DNA of 64,000 nucleotides from Photorhabdus cinerea (GCF_011189575.1 NZ_PUJW01000007.1:155568-219567), one strand, 5' to 3'; shown: positions 53,960 through 63,597, counted from the first letter of the stretch. Made by a program: numbers and translations. Notes: generated from the letters alone by a model not told the origin.

Positions 53960-55810
53960 TTATCCCCCTAACTTAGATTTATCGCGAACAGCTCCTTTAT
54001 CCGCACTGGTCGCCAATGAAGCATAAGCTCGCAAAGCAAAAGATACCTGACGTTCACGGGATTTTGGAGTCCACGCTTTATCACCACGGACTAGTTCCAC
54101 CTCTTTACGGGCGATAAGCGTACTTTCATCCACATCAAGCTGAATTTTCCGCTGTGGAATATCAATATCAATAATATCGCCATCTTGAACCAAACCTATC
54201 AGGCCACCATTAGCCGCTTCTGGAGAAACATGGCCGATAGACAAACCAGATGTACCACCAGAGAAACGGCCATCGGTAATCAATGCACAACTTTTACCCA
54301 ACCCCATAGATTTTAGATAAGTCGTCGGATACAACATCTCCTGCATGCCTGGTCCACCTTTTGGTCCTTCATAGCGAATGACGACCACATCACCAGCAAC
54401 GACTCTTCCACCAAGAATCGCATCAACTGCATCTTCCTGGCTTTCATAAACTTTGGCTGGCCCACGGAACGTCAGGCTACCTTCATCAACCCCTGCGGTT
54501 TTTACAATACAACCATCCATAGCCAAATTGCCGAATAAAACCGCGAGGCCACCATCTTGGCTATATGCATGTTCAATGTCACGAATACAGCCTTCTACGC
54601 GATCTGTATCCAAAGAAAGCCAGCGACAATCCTGTGAAAATGCCTGAGTAGTACGAATACCTGCCGGGCCCGCTGAATACATTTTCTTCACCGATTCATC
54701 TGCCGTCTGCATCACATCATACTGATTAAACGTTTGTAGTAAGTCTAACCCCAAAACATTTTTAACCTGACAATTCAACAGACCCGCTCTATTCAACTCA
54801 CCTAAAATACCGATCACACCACCAGCACGATGAACATCTTCCATATGGTATTTTTGTGTGCTTGGTGCAACCTTACACAGATGCGGAATCTGGCGAGACA
54901 AACGGTCAATATCTGCCATGGTGAAATCAACTTCCCCTTCCTGCGCCGCAGCCAGTAAGTGAAGCACAGTATTAGTTGAGCCACCCATTGCAATGTCCAG
55001 CATCATCGCATTTTCAAATGCGGCTTTCGTTGCAATATTACGCGGCAAAGCACTGTCATCATTTTGCTCATAGTAGCGCTTAGTCAGCTCAACAATACGT
55101 TTGCCCGCGTTGAGAAATAGCGCCTTGCGATCTGCATGAGTCGCCAGCAATGAGCCATTCCCTGGCTGAGACAGACCCAGCGCCTCTGTCAGACAATTCA
55201 TGGAATTAGCAGTAAACATTCCTGAACAGGAACCGCAGGTTGGGCAAGCAGAGCGCTCAATCTGATGACTATCTTCATCACTGACATTAGGGTTTGCCCC
55301 TTGGATCATGGCATCGATCAGATCAAGCTTGATAATCTGATCCGACAATTTAGTTTTACCCGCTTCCATGGGGCCACCGGAAACAAAAATCACTGGAATG
55401 TTCAAACGCAATGCTGCCATCAGCATTCCCGGCGTGATTTTGTCACAATTGGAAATACACACCATGGCATCAGCACAGTGAGCATTCACCATATATTCGA
55501 CGGAGTCAGCGATCAATTCACGTGATGGCAGAGAATAGAGCATACCACCATGCCCCATTGCGATACCGTCATCTACCGCTATTGTATTAAATTCTTTTGC
55601 AACACCGCCTGATACTTCAATCTGCTCAGCAACTAGTTTACCCAAATCCCGTAAATGAACATGTCCTGGGACAAACTGAGTAAATGAGTTAACTACCGCA
55701 ATAATCGGCTTACCGAAATCTGCGTCGGTCATCCCTGTCGCACGCCATAAAGCGCGAGCCCCGGCCATATTACGGCCGTGGGTCGTGGTAGCAGAACGAT
55801 ACTTAGGCAT
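53960..55810 (-). CDS. ilvD: Dihydroxy-acid dehydratase IlvD
   Basis: 616-residue Fe-S cluster dehydratase of branched-chain amino acid synthesis, the same length as the E. coli enzyme. Cluster-ligand cysteines are in ISNCDKITPGM and CPTCGSCSGMF, and the C-terminal GLSIGHVSPEAANGG is conserved. The order ilvE-ilvD-ilvA is the standard one; an intercistronic hairpin precedes it at 55838-55861. Confidence 0.98.
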   Translation of the reverse strand: MPKYRSATTTHGRNMAGARALWRATGMTDADFGKPIIAVVNSFTQFVPGHVHLRDLGKLVAEQIEVSGGVAKEFNTIAVDDGIAMGHGGMLYSLPSRELIADSVEYMVNAHCADAMVCISNCDKITPGMLMAALRLNIPVIFVSGGPMEAGKTKLSDQIIKLDLIDAMIQGANPNVSDEDSHQIERSACPTCGSCSGMFTANSMNCLTEALGLSQPGNGSLLATHADRKALFLNAGKRIVELTKRYYEQNDDSALPRNIATKAAFENAMMLDIAMGGSTNTVLHLLAAAQEGEVDFTMADIDRLSRQIPHLCKVAPSTQKYHMEDVHRAGGVIGILGELNRAGLLNCQVKNVLGLDLLQTFNQYDVMQTADESVKKMYSAGPAGIRTTQAFSQDCRWLSLDTDRVEGCIRDIEHAYSQDGGLAVLFGNLAMDGCIVKTAGVDEGSLTFRGPAKVYESQEDAVDAILGGRVVAGDVVVIRYEGPKGGPGMQEMLYPTTYLKSMGLGKSCALITDGRFSGGTSGLSIGHVSPEAANGGLIGLVQDGDIIDIDIPQRKIQLDVDESTLIARKEVELVRGDKAWTPKSRERQVSFALRAYASLATSADKGAVRDKSKLGG

Positions 55811-55837
55811 TATTTCACTCCCGTGTTATCAAAACAA

Positions 55838-55861
55838 ACAGGCGGGGAACGAACCGCCTGT
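55838..55861 (-). terminator. Intercistronic hairpin between ilvE and ilvD
   Basis: On the minus strand ACAGGCGG pairs with CCGCCTGT (8 bp, 8-base loop) followed by TTTTGAT, 18 bp after the ilvE stop and inside the ilvGMEDA operon. It looks like a weak terminator or an mRNA-stabilising element that could lower ilvDA expression relative to ilvGME. Confidence 0.5.
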
Positions 55862-55879
55862 AAATTATTTATAGTTCTA

Positions 55880-56806
55880 TTAAGAGTTTATTGGATCTAA
55901 CCAACCCCATTTATCGTCTGTCTCGCTATTAAACAAACCAAAGAAAGCTTTCTGAATTTTCTTAGTGATAGGCCCACATTTACCGATACCAACCTGAATA
56001 CCATCAACACTACGAACTGGTGTGATTTCAGCCGCAGTACCAGACATAAACACTTCGTCAGCCAGATACAGAGATTCACGCGATAGTACCTGTTCACGCA
56101 CTTCCAGCCCCAAATCTTTCGCTAGTTTAATGATGGCATCACGAGTAATCCCTGGCAGTGCAGATGAAGTGAATGGTGGAGTAAACAGTACGCCATTTTT
56201 TACTTCAAACAGATTTTCACCGGCACCTTCAGAGATATAACCATAAACATCCAGTGCAATACCTTCCTGATATCCATGACGACGAGCTTCACTCCCCACC
56301 AGCAGAGAAGACAAATAGTTACCACCTGCTTTAGCCGCAGTTGGCGTTGTATTTGGCGCTGCACGGTGCCATGAAGAAACCATGGCATCAATTCCTTGAT
56401 CCAGCGCCCCCTCTCCGAGATAAGCCCCCCATGGAAAAGCGGCAATTATGACATCCGTTTTATAGCCAGCAGGTGGATTAACCCCCATTCCAACATCACC
56501 GATAAAAACCAATGGGCGTATATAAGCACTGACTAAATTATTTTTACGCAGAGTTGCCCGGCAAGCTTCCATCAATTCATCGACACTCTGACTTAGTGGC
56601 ATGCGGTAAATCTTTGCAGAATCATGTAAGCGCTGCATATGCTCACGATGGCGGAAAACGACAGGCCCTTTATGAGAGTCATAGCAACGAATTCCCTCAA
56701 AGACAGACGTACCGTAATGTAAGGCATGGGACATTACGTGAACTTTAGCAGCTGCCCAAGGAACCATCTCACCATTGAACCAAATATAATCGGATTGCTT
56801 AGTCAT
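55880..56806 (-). CDS. ilvE: Branched-chain amino acid aminotransferase IlvE
   Basis: 308-residue fold-type IV PLP transaminase for the last step of Ile, Val and Leu synthesis. The PLP-binding Lys159 is in TAAKAGGNYLSSL; ALHYGTSVFEGIRCY and MSGTAAEITPVRSVDG are conserved active-site regions. It lies 23 bp after ilvM. Confidence 0.97.
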   Translation of the reverse strand: MTKQSDYIWFNGEMVPWAAAKVHVMSHALHYGTSVFEGIRCYDSHKGPVVFRHREHMQRLHDSAKIYRMPLSQSVDELMEACRATLRKNNLVSAYIRPLVFIGDVGMGVNPPAGYKTDVIIAAFPWGAYLGEGALDQGIDAMVSSWHRAAPNTTPTAAKAGGNYLSSLLVGSEARRHGYQEGIALDVYGYISEGAGENLFEVKNGVLFTPPFTSSALPGITRDAIIKLAKDLGLEVREQVLSRESLYLADEVFMSGTAAEITPVRSVDGIQVGIGKCGPITKKIQKAFFGLFNSETDDKWGWLDPINS

Positions 56807-56829
56807 TCTCTATTCCTTTATTTCTACAA

Positions 56830-57087
56830 TTATGCACGTATTAGTTGTGATTTTTGTTGCAGGATCTTGACACCAGCGACATCCACTAATTTAGTCAATT
56901 GCGAAAACAACAAATTAACAGGTCTTTGGCTGGCAACAATTAGTTCGATATTAACATTATCGCCATCCATTGTTTGATCCATATTCATTGAACATATCTG
57001 AAATCCACGATGCCGCGTTACTCGTAAGATGCGCTCTAATATTTCAGGACAGAAACGAGCCTGGATTGCAAGTTGATGCTGCATCAT
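56830..57087 (-). CDS. ilvM: Acetolactate synthase II small subunit IlvM
   Basis: 85-residue ACT-domain regulatory subunit that pairs with IlvG. The start MMQHQLAIQARFCPEILERIL and the core RHRGFQICSMNM match the E. coli IlvM. It overlaps ilvG by 4 bp (ATGA). AHAS II is valine-resistant in enterobacteria, a property of the isozyme family. Confidence 0.95.
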   Translation of the reverse strand: MMQHQLAIQARFCPEILERILRVTRHRGFQICSMNMDQTMDGDNVNIELIVASQRPVNLLFSQLTKLVDVAGVKILQQKSQLIRA

Positions 57088-58730
57088 AATGATTTCTCCA
57101 ACATAGTTTCATTGCTTGCACCGGGAGGGACCAACGGCCAAACATTCTCTAATTCTTCAATGGATACCCGCAGTAAATATGGCCCTTTACTGTTGAACAA
57201 TGCATCCAGAGCTTCATCAATCTGTGATTTCTCAGTGATATGTTGCCCAGGAATATCAAACGCTTTCGCTAATGCAACAAAATCAGGGTTATCTGTTAAT
57301 GTTGTTTCGCTATATCGTTTATCAAAAAACAGTTCCTGCCACTGCCGCACCATTCCCAGTCGCTGGTTATCCAGCAATAAAATTTTTACTGGCAGTTGTT
57401 TGCGTTTAATTGTCCCCAATTCCTGCACATTCATCATGAAAGAACCATCACCGGATACGCAGATCACCATGTCTTCCTGTCGGGCAATCTGAGCGCCAAT
57501 TGCAGCAGGAATACCAAGCCCCATAGCTCCTAACCCACTGGATGTAATGAAATTTTCAGGTCTGTCAAAGGTCATATGCTGAGCAGTCCACATCTGATGC
57601 TGCCCAACATCAGTGGTAACAACCGTGTTTAACGCTTTGCGATCTGAAACCTGCTTTAGTAACAAAGGTGCGTAGATGCTCTCGCCCTGATGGTCATAAC
57701 ACCAAGAATATTCAACTTTCATGCGCTGAACTTCTTGTTGCCAGGACATAATTGATAATGGCTGCTGTAAACGAGGTAATAACGCCTTCAAATCTCCGAG
57801 TAACGACACATAAGTCTGACGTAATTTACCTAACTCTGCCGGGTCAATATCCAAATGAATAACTTTTGCATTCGGTGCAAAAGTGTTGAGTTTGCCAGTC
57901 ACGCGATCATCAAAACGAGCACCTGCGGCAATCAGTAAATCACATGACTGAACCGCCAAGTTTGCTGCTTTCGTGCCATGCATTCCAAGCATTCCCAGAT
58001 AATATGGATGTTCTGCATCAGCAGCGCCCAAACCTTTCAATGTGGAAACAACCGGCATACCCGTTTCAGTGACAAAATCACGCAGAACAGAAACGGCCTG
58101 TGACATACCTACTCCACCACCAACATACAATACTGGTTTTACCGCAGCGGCAATTATCTTCCTGGCCTGTTCTAATTCACTTTTCGAACAGAGTATCTCT
58201 TGCTCAACAGGAACTAAATATGGAGTCAAACTCCCCTCTTTCAGTTGAATATTTTTAGGAATATCAATCAAAACCGGGCCAGGTCGACCACTGGTTGCAA
58301 TAGAAAAGGCGTTCGCCATAATTTGAGGCAGATTTTCCAGGGAATCCACTAAGAAACTATGTTTGGTGCAAGCAAGGGAAAGACCTAGAACATCGACTTC
58401 CTGAAAGGCATCTGTTCCAATAAATTCAGAACTCACCTGGCCGGTGATAGCCACAATAGGAACAGAATCTAACAGCGCATCTGCTAATCCAGTGATTAAA
58501 TTTGTTGCTCCCGGTCCCGATGTAGCGATACAAACTCCCGGTTTACCACTAGCTCTCGCATAGCCGATAGCGGCCATAACGGCCCCCTGTTCATGTCGGC
58601 AAAGCAAGTGTTCCACACCACCATCGTACAAAGCATCATAAACCGGCATAATCGCACCACCAGGATAGCCGAAAACCTTATCAACTCCCTGCGTTCGTAA
58701 TACTTTTACAACCCACTGCGCCCCATTCAT
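57084..58730 (-). CDS. ilvG: Acetolactate synthase II large subunit IlvG (intact)
   Basis: 548-residue thiamine-diphosphate enzyme joining two pyruvates (or pyruvate and 2-oxobutyrate). Catalytic Glu47 is in CRHEQGA and the ThDP/Mg2+ motif is GDGSFMMN near residue 430. The frame is uninterrupted, in contrast to E. coli K-12, whose ilvG is frameshifted. It lies downstream of the ilvL attenuator. Confidence 0.97.
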   Translation of the reverse strand: MNGAQWVVKVLRTQGVDKVFGYPGGAIMPVYDALYDGGVEHLLCRHEQGAVMAAIGYARASGKPGVCIATSGPGATNLITGLADALLDSVPIVAITGQVSSEFIGTDAFQEVDVLGLSLACTKHSFLVDSLENLPQIMANAFSIATSGRPGPVLIDIPKNIQLKEGSLTPYLVPVEQEILCSKSELEQARKIIAAAVKPVLYVGGGVGMSQAVSVLRDFVTETGMPVVSTLKGLGAADAEHPYYLGMLGMHGTKAANLAVQSCDLLIAAGARFDDRVTGKLNTFAPNAKVIHLDIDPAELGKLRQTYVSLLGDLKALLPRLQQPLSIMSWQQEVQRMKVEYSWCYDHQGESIYAPLLLKQVSDRKALNTVVTTDVGQHQMWTAQHMTFDRPENFITSSGLGAMGLGIPAAIGAQIARQEDMVICVSGDGSFMMNVQELGTIKRKQLPVKILLLDNQRLGMVRQWQELFFDKRYSETTLTDNPDFVALAKAFDIPGQHITEKSQIDEALDALFNSKGPYLLRVSIEELENVWPLVPPGASNETMLEKSL

Positions 58731-58812
58731 TTTTCATATCCCCTGTGTTTACCCTGTGAGACAAAATTTTGTTCTGTTGTATGTTTTTGCCTCTGCTTGA
58801 TTTCCACCTGCC

Positions 58813-58844
58813 AAAAAAAACCCCCGCGCCTTTCGGTGCGGGGG
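58813..58844 (-). terminator. ilvG operon attenuator terminator
   Basis: On the minus strand CCCCCGCACC pairs with GGCGCGGGGG (GAAA loop, one T-G type mismatch region) and is followed by eight Ts. It lies between the ilvL leader peptide and ilvG and is the termination hairpin of the classical attenuation system. Confidence 0.93.
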
Positions 58845-58868
58845 TCTTCGAGAGATCTGGCTGTTTGT

Positions 58869-58967
58869 CTAAGCCTGTCTTCGTCCAAGTGCAGCCCCGC
58901 ACGGTGGGATAATAATCACCACCACGCTGACGATAACTAGGCTAATCACTTGGACGAATGCGTTCAT
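58869..58967 (-). CDS. ilvL: ilvG operon leader peptide IlvL
   Basis: A 32-residue leader: ATG at 58967, stop TAG at 58869-58871. It holds 14 branched-chain residues (7 Val, 5 Ile, 2 Leu), including the run VVVIII at residues 15-20, and ends PPCGAALGRRQA, close to the E. coli IlvL C terminus (PPCGAALGRGKA). Ribosome stalling at these codons when Ile, Val or Leu is scarce prevents formation of the terminator at 58813-58844. Confidence 0.95.
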   Translation of the reverse strand: MNAFVQVISLVIVSVVVIIIPPCGAALGRRQA

Positions 58968-59594
58968 AATTCTGGTCGTTTAACTCGTTTGTTTTACGTA
59001 TATTTAAGAGTTACCATGTTCTTCATAACTAAACAACATTTATTTTATTTTTTTACTTCATATTAAAAAATATCTTTTGTTTTCAATAAAATAATTAAAT
59101 TCCAAATTATTTACCCAAAAAAAGCCATCCTTAAGTGATAAAAACCAACTAATTTCAGATAAGAATAAAATAATCCATAAGAAATAAATCAGAGAATTAA
59201 ATTATTTAACTGTTATCAAATAAATATCTGATTATTAATCACCTGAGTGACAAAAATTTATTATTATTAATAAAGTAGAATTACATAAAACACCAATTTT
59301 ATTTACCGTAATAATATATTAACCAAAAGTTTAAATATGCTATTTCACTAAAAAATCAGTCTCAGAACGCTATTTAAAACTTATAAAAACAATAAACATC
59401 ATGATTAACACCACAAATTAATAAATAGATCAAAATCAACAAGTTGATAAAAATTTGCAAATCATTTTATGAAGAATAACTTTAGAGCCACTTCGCAAAA
59501 TATTTCTCAGAGCCATCCCGCAAAAAAATAACAGAACACTATTTATTATCTAATTTCAGGCCATCATATACGCTTTATTACTAAGGAGAATAGG
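58968..59594. other. AT-rich region between ilvL and comM
   Basis: 627 bp containing the leftward ilvLGMEDA promoter and the rightward comM promoter. It is very AT-rich with many A/T tracts, suggesting curved DNA (IHF and Lrp sites are known upstream of ilvLG in E. coli, not verified here). A short direct repeat at 59484-59525 lies before comM. No gene was recognised. Confidence 0.6.
59484..59525 (+). repeat. Tandem 17-bp direct repeat upstream of comM
   Basis: AGAGCCACTTCGCAAAA (59484-59500) is repeated as AGAGCCATCCCGCAAAA (59509-59525), with two mismatches and a 25-bp period, 70-110 bp before comM. Each copy reads T-x-x-GA-N6-xCGCA, resembling the CRP-S/Sxy element TGCGA-N6-TCGCA of competence genes. 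Confidence 0.45.
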
Positions 59595-61118
59595 ATGTCC
59601 CTCTCTGTTATTTATACCAGAGCGACTATTGGTATTCAGGCACCCATTGTTACTGTTGAAGCGCATATTAGTAATGGTTTACCTGGATTAACTCTGGTCG
59701 GCTTGCCTGAAACAGCTGTCAAAGAAGCCAGAGATCGTGTCAGAAGCGCGTTGATCAACAGCGGATTTACTTATCCAGCGAAAAGAATCACAGTCAATCT
59801 TGCACCAGCAGATCTGCCCAAAGAAGGTGGTCGTTATGATTTGCCAATCGCTATCGCAATTCTGGCAGCCTCAGAACAGATACCTACCAATAAACTGAAT
59901 CATTACGAATTTCTTGGTGAGCTCGCTCTATCAGGAAGCTTGCGGAAAGTAACTGGCGCAATTCCAGCGGCACTCTGCTCAAGAGAAGCAGGAAGGCAAC
60001 TTATTTTATCGATAGAAAACGAAGCTGAGCTGGCAATCTTATCTCAGAATGAAACCTTAATGGCAGAACACCTCTTGCACATCTGCCACTTTCTTCAGGG
60101 AGAAAAACAACGACTGACAGCACCGGCCCGACATGAATTCTCAACAGAACAATCACAACCAGATCTACAGGATATTATTGGTCAAGAACAAGCAAAACGC
60201 ACACTAGAAGTCACAGCAGCAGGTGGACATAATCTTCTATTACTTGGCCCACCAGGGACAGGAAAAACAATGTTAGCAAGCCGCCTATGTAGTTTATTGC
60301 CGCCATTAACAAACAAAGAAGCCCTTGAGGTTGCCGCTATCAACAGCTTAATGGATACCTACCTTCCACCTGAACAATGGCATACACGCCCATTCAGAGC
60401 GCCTCATCACAGCTCTTCAATGGCAGCACTAATTGGCGGGGGTGGACTTCCTAAACCCGGTGAAATTTCGCTTGCTCACAATGGGGTGCTGTTTCTGGAT
60501 GAACTGCCCGAATTTGAACGCAGAGTCCTTGATGCTCTCCGAGAACCATTGGAATCAGGGGAAATCATCATCTCCCGGGCCAGAGCAAAAGTTTGTTTTC
60601 CTGCACAGGTTCAATTGATAGCAGCAATGAATCCCAGTCCTACAGGCTACCATCAAGGAATTCACAATCGGAGTAATCCTCAGCAAATCCTTCGATACCT
60701 GGCAAAACTATCCGGACCTTTTTTAGATCGTTTTGATCTCTCAATTGAGGTTCCTTTATTACCCATTGGCACATTGAGTAGCCCAGTGAGATTAAGCGAA
60801 AGCAGCAAAGATGTAAAATTAAGAGTACTGACAGCACGGGAAATACAACTGAAACGTTGTGGTAAAATTAATGCTCACCTGAACAGTAAAGAAACAGAAT
60901 CATTTTGCAAACTCAAACCTAACGATGCGGTGTTTCTAGAAGAAACACTCGTAAAACTTGGGCTTTCAATTCGAGCATGGCACCGAATTCTCAAAACATC
61001 TCGGACACTTGCTGACTTAGAAGAAAAAAAAGAGATAGAAAAACCGCATATCATGGAAGCCTTAAGCTACCGTAGTATGGACAGACTATTAATACAGTTA
61101 CAAAAGCAATCAAGTTAA
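59595..61118 (+). CDS. comM: ATP-dependent helicase/branch-migration protein ComM (YifB)
   Basis: 507-residue Mg-chelatase-like AAA+ protein. The N-terminal ComM/LonB-like domain (residues 1-170) is followed by the AAA+ domain with Walker A GPPGTGKT at 218-225 and Walker B GVLFLDELPEFERR, and by a C-terminal Mg-chelatase domain. ComM promotes branch migration of D-loops during natural transformation in Haemophilus and Vibrio. Its ATG has an AAGGAGAAT ribosome-binding site. It is divergent from the ilv operon and convergent with maoP. Confidence 0.95.
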   Translation: MSLSVIYTRATIGIQAPIVTVEAHISNGLPGLTLVGLPETAVKEARDRVRSALINSGFTYPAKRITVNLAPADLPKEGGRYDLPIAIAILAASEQIPTNKLNHYEFLGELALSGSLRKVTGAIPAALCSREAGRQLILSIENEAELAILSQNETLMAEHLLHICHFLQGEKQRLTAPARHEFSTEQSQPDLQDIIGQEQAKRTLEVTAAGGHNLLLLGPPGTGKTMLASRLCSLLPPLTNKEALEVAAINSLMDTYLPPEQWHTRPFRAPHHSSSMAALIGGGGLPKPGEISLAHNGVLFLDELPEFERRVLDALREPLESGEIIISRARAKVCFPAQVQLIAAMNPSPTGYHQGIHNRSNPQQILRYLAKLSGPFLDRFDLSIEVPLLPIGTLSSPVRLSESSKDVKLRVLTAREIQLKRCGKINAHLNSKETESFCKLKPNDAVFLEETLVKLGLSIRAWHRILKTSRTLADLEEKKEIEKPHIMEALSYRSMDRLLIQLQKQSS

Positions 61119-61165
61119 AAATAAAAAAGGGGCAAAGCCCCCTGCATTCATAACTTGTGATGATA

Positions 61166-61504
61166 TTAATCATCAGTGTCGGTATAGTCATCAGAAGAAT
61201 CAACCTGAGGCTTACCACCTGAAAGAGTATGAAAACGCTTTGGACGACTAATCCTTGCAAGATACTTAGTCCAAACCTTTTCTTCCATTGTCACAGGCTG
61301 ACGTTCACCCCGGCAAACAGCAACAAACAGTTTTTCTATTTCTGTTTGAGGCTCGCGTTTACCGAGATCTAACTCATTAAACACATAGCCATGGCGCTCT
61401 AGCAATTGCGCCTCTTTAATGGTGAAATCGCCATGACGGGAAAACCCGCGAGGATAATGTTTGTTATCAAAAAAACGATTAGTCGTGATGAAGCTTTCAG
61501 CCAT
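61166..61504 (-). CDS. maoP: Macrodomain Ori organisation protein MaoP (YifE)
   Basis: 112-residue DUF413-family protein. The block SFITTNRFFDNKHYPRGFSRH and the C-terminal KRFHTLSGGKPQV are near-identical to E. coli MaoP, which with the nearby maoS site organises the Ori macrodomain. The frame extends to 61540, but the ATG at 61504 has an AGGAG ribosome-binding site 8 bases upstream and gives the family length. It is divergent from hdfR. Confidence 0.95.
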   Translation of the reverse strand: MAESFITTNRFFDNKHYPRGFSRHGDFTIKEAQLLERHGYVFNELDLGKREPQTEIEKLFVAVCRGERQPVTMEEKVWTKYLARISRPKRFHTLSGGKPQVDSSDDYTDTDD

Positions 61505-61629
61505 CTGACACACTCCTAATTCTAGTACTGTTACTATCATGCCAATTATGGCGCGGAGTATTAGATAGGCCCGGCATTCTGTAAAACAAAAAATTTAAAT
61601 CTTAACGATAAAAATTATTGGAGATATAC

Positions 61630-62466
61630 GTGGACACTGAATTACTGAAAACCTTTCTGGAGGTCAGTAAAACTCGTCACTTTGGTCGTGCAGCCGAATC
61701 ACTGTACTTGACACAGTCAGCAGTCAGCTTTCGCATACGCCAATTAGAAAATCAATTAGGTGCTAATCTTTTTACTCGTCATCGTAATAACATCCGTCTT
61801 ACAGCTGCTGGCGAGCGCCTTGTTCCCTATGCAGAATCACTGATGAATACCTGGCAGTTGGCTAAAAAAGAGATAACACATGCATCTCAGCATACTGAAT
61901 TAACAATTGGCGCTACTGCATCACTATGGGAAGCTTATTTAACGCCCTGGCTACAGGATTTCTATAAAAAACATCAGGGACTAAGATTGGAATCCCGGGT
62001 TTCTACACGGCAATCCCTTATTAAACAACTTCATTCACGTGAATTAGATCTTTTAATAACCACTGAACCACCTAAAATGGATGAGTTCCAGAGCCTGTTG
62101 TTAGGGAATATTCGCCTGAAATTATTAACGACGGAAGAAAATCTGAAATACCAAGTTAAAAATTACATCAAACTAGAATGGGGGGCTGATTTCCATCATC
62201 AGGAGCAACAGATTTTAAAAAGTGAGCAGTTACCCATCATCACAACCACTTCAGCACATATAGCCCGTCAACTACTCGATAGTGTAAGAGGAGCCGCCTT
62301 CTTACCACTACACTGGCAAAATGAGTATTCAGAACTTGTTTCTTACCCAAATACTGAACTGATTGAACGTCCATTATACGCTATATGGTTACAAAAAAAT
62401 GATCAGCAAGCATGCATTCAGCAGCTATTAAAAATACCTGTCATAAATACCTCAATAAGAGGTTAA
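61630..62466 (+). CDS. hdfR: LysR-type regulator HdfR (GTG start)
   Basis: 278-residue LysR-family regulator; in E. coli it represses flhDC and affects other targets. The winged HTH lies at residues 1-60 (VSKTRHFGRAAESLYLTQSAVSFRIRQLE). No ATG fits: GTG at 61630 encodes the family start MDTELLKTFLEVS and has a TTGGAG ribosome-binding site about 7 bases upstream, whereas the longer frame starts at a TTG inside that site. The C terminus is divergent from E. coli HdfR. Confidence 0.93.
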   Translation: MDTELLKTFLEVSKTRHFGRAAESLYLTQSAVSFRIRQLENQLGANLFTRHRNNIRLTAAGERLVPYAESLMNTWQLAKKEITHASQHTELTIGATASLWEAYLTPWLQDFYKKHQGLRLESRVSTRQSLIKQLHSRELDLLITTEPPKMDEFQSLLLGNIRLKLLTTEENLKYQVKNYIKLEWGADFHHQEQQILKSEQLPIITTTSAHIARQLLDSVRGAAFLPLHWQNEYSELVSYPNTELIERPLYAIWLQKNDQQACIQQLLKIPVINTSIRG

Positions 62467-63597
62467 GGAACATTTTATGCAAAATAAATCCACTTTTATT
62501 CAATGAACAAATATGTATTTGACCTGTTCTTACAGTTCTTGATTTAGTACCCACCTTATTTTCAAATCAATCAACAAAGGTGAGGAGGGCACATGATAAA
62601 ACAACAATATGCTCTAGAGTTCAAACGCAAAGCTGTCGCTCGGTTACTCGAAAGAAGCAAATCCGTGCCCACATGACGCAAGAAACCGATATCAAAGAGA
62701 ATACAACTCTACAACTGGAGATCCGTCGTGCCTTAACAAAATAGTCAAGCTGGAAAATGAATAACATTATCCTGAAAAAAGCGGCGTTATTTACGCAGAA
62801 AAGCCTCTGAAAAATGTCATAGTCTCTCATTTATCAGCTCTCCATTTAGTTAATCAGATCTATCTGTTACTCAAGGACAGCGTGCAGGAGTTATCCGCGT
62901 GACATAGTTGCTTACCTTGTCAGCTCAATAGCAGAATGAAGTGATTAAACAGCGGATAATTCAGCTTCAGGGGACCTACGGTATCCGACGTTTGCAAAGT
63001 GATTTGTACGATGAGCCGCATTTTCATGGTAAAGTCCGTATCAGTTGGCTAATGAAGCTAGCCGAGTAGAAAACCACTAATCAGCCACGATATAAAATGA
63101 TGACTAACAGTCAGTATCATTATCCGGTAACACCCAATATCATCGCCTGGACAACAGAATAGAGGTAAACCGGCGTCAAATGTAGGAAAGAGTCATTATC
63201 CATACAGACAATAAGAAATTACGTTAGGAATCTAGATTTCCTGCGTTATGAGACGTCAGTCTACAGTTACTGTGCCTTCGAGTAAAACCAATTACCGCAG
63301 ACTTAATAGCGAGTGGGAGATCGTGCAGCAAACAAATAGCGTATTTCGTATCATAGCCATTATAATCCTCACAGACTTGAAGTGATTCGTTGCCTGAAGC
63401 CTTAGGGCAAGCAATGAGCATGATATTTAATCATATCAAAGTGTTTTAAACCGAACGTCGTAAACATTCTACGTTGGTTATCCGTCCCCGGAGTATTATG
63501 AAACTACAGTGTAATCGGATGAGAATATTGTCCTATACCACAGTTTTCTAAAGAAGAGTCCCATTAAAACTACACACACCGTATCTAGCACACATAA
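62467..63597. other. Decayed region between hdfR and the tRNA terminator
   Basis: About 1.1 kb without an intact gene. It holds the degenerate IS3-family element (62593-63515). The flanks have no recognised function, and terminal inverted repeats could not be set with confidence. Confidence 0.6.
62593..63515 (+). pseudogene. Degenerate IS3-family transposase (OrfA and OrfB remnants)
   Basis: The first frame begins MIKQQYALEFKRKAVARLLE, an IS3-family OrfA helix-turn-helix start, and stops after 27 codons. Further fragments in shifting frames match the family in order: a leucine-zipper-like end (LEMENNILKKAALF-type, about 62750-62790), an OrfB N-terminal part (QGTYGIRRLQSDLYDE, about 62945-63067), RYKMMTNSQYHYPVTPNII (about 63085-63150), HTDNKKLR and an OrfB C-terminal ending (HIKVF, then ERRKHSTL, about 63430-63515). 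The DDE catalytic residues cannot be assembled. Many stops and frameshifts show an old inactive copy. Confidence 0.75.

Noticed and set aside
63224..63421. 65-codon minus-strand frame
   Set aside because: It lies opposite the decayed IS3-family transposase sequence and matches no family.
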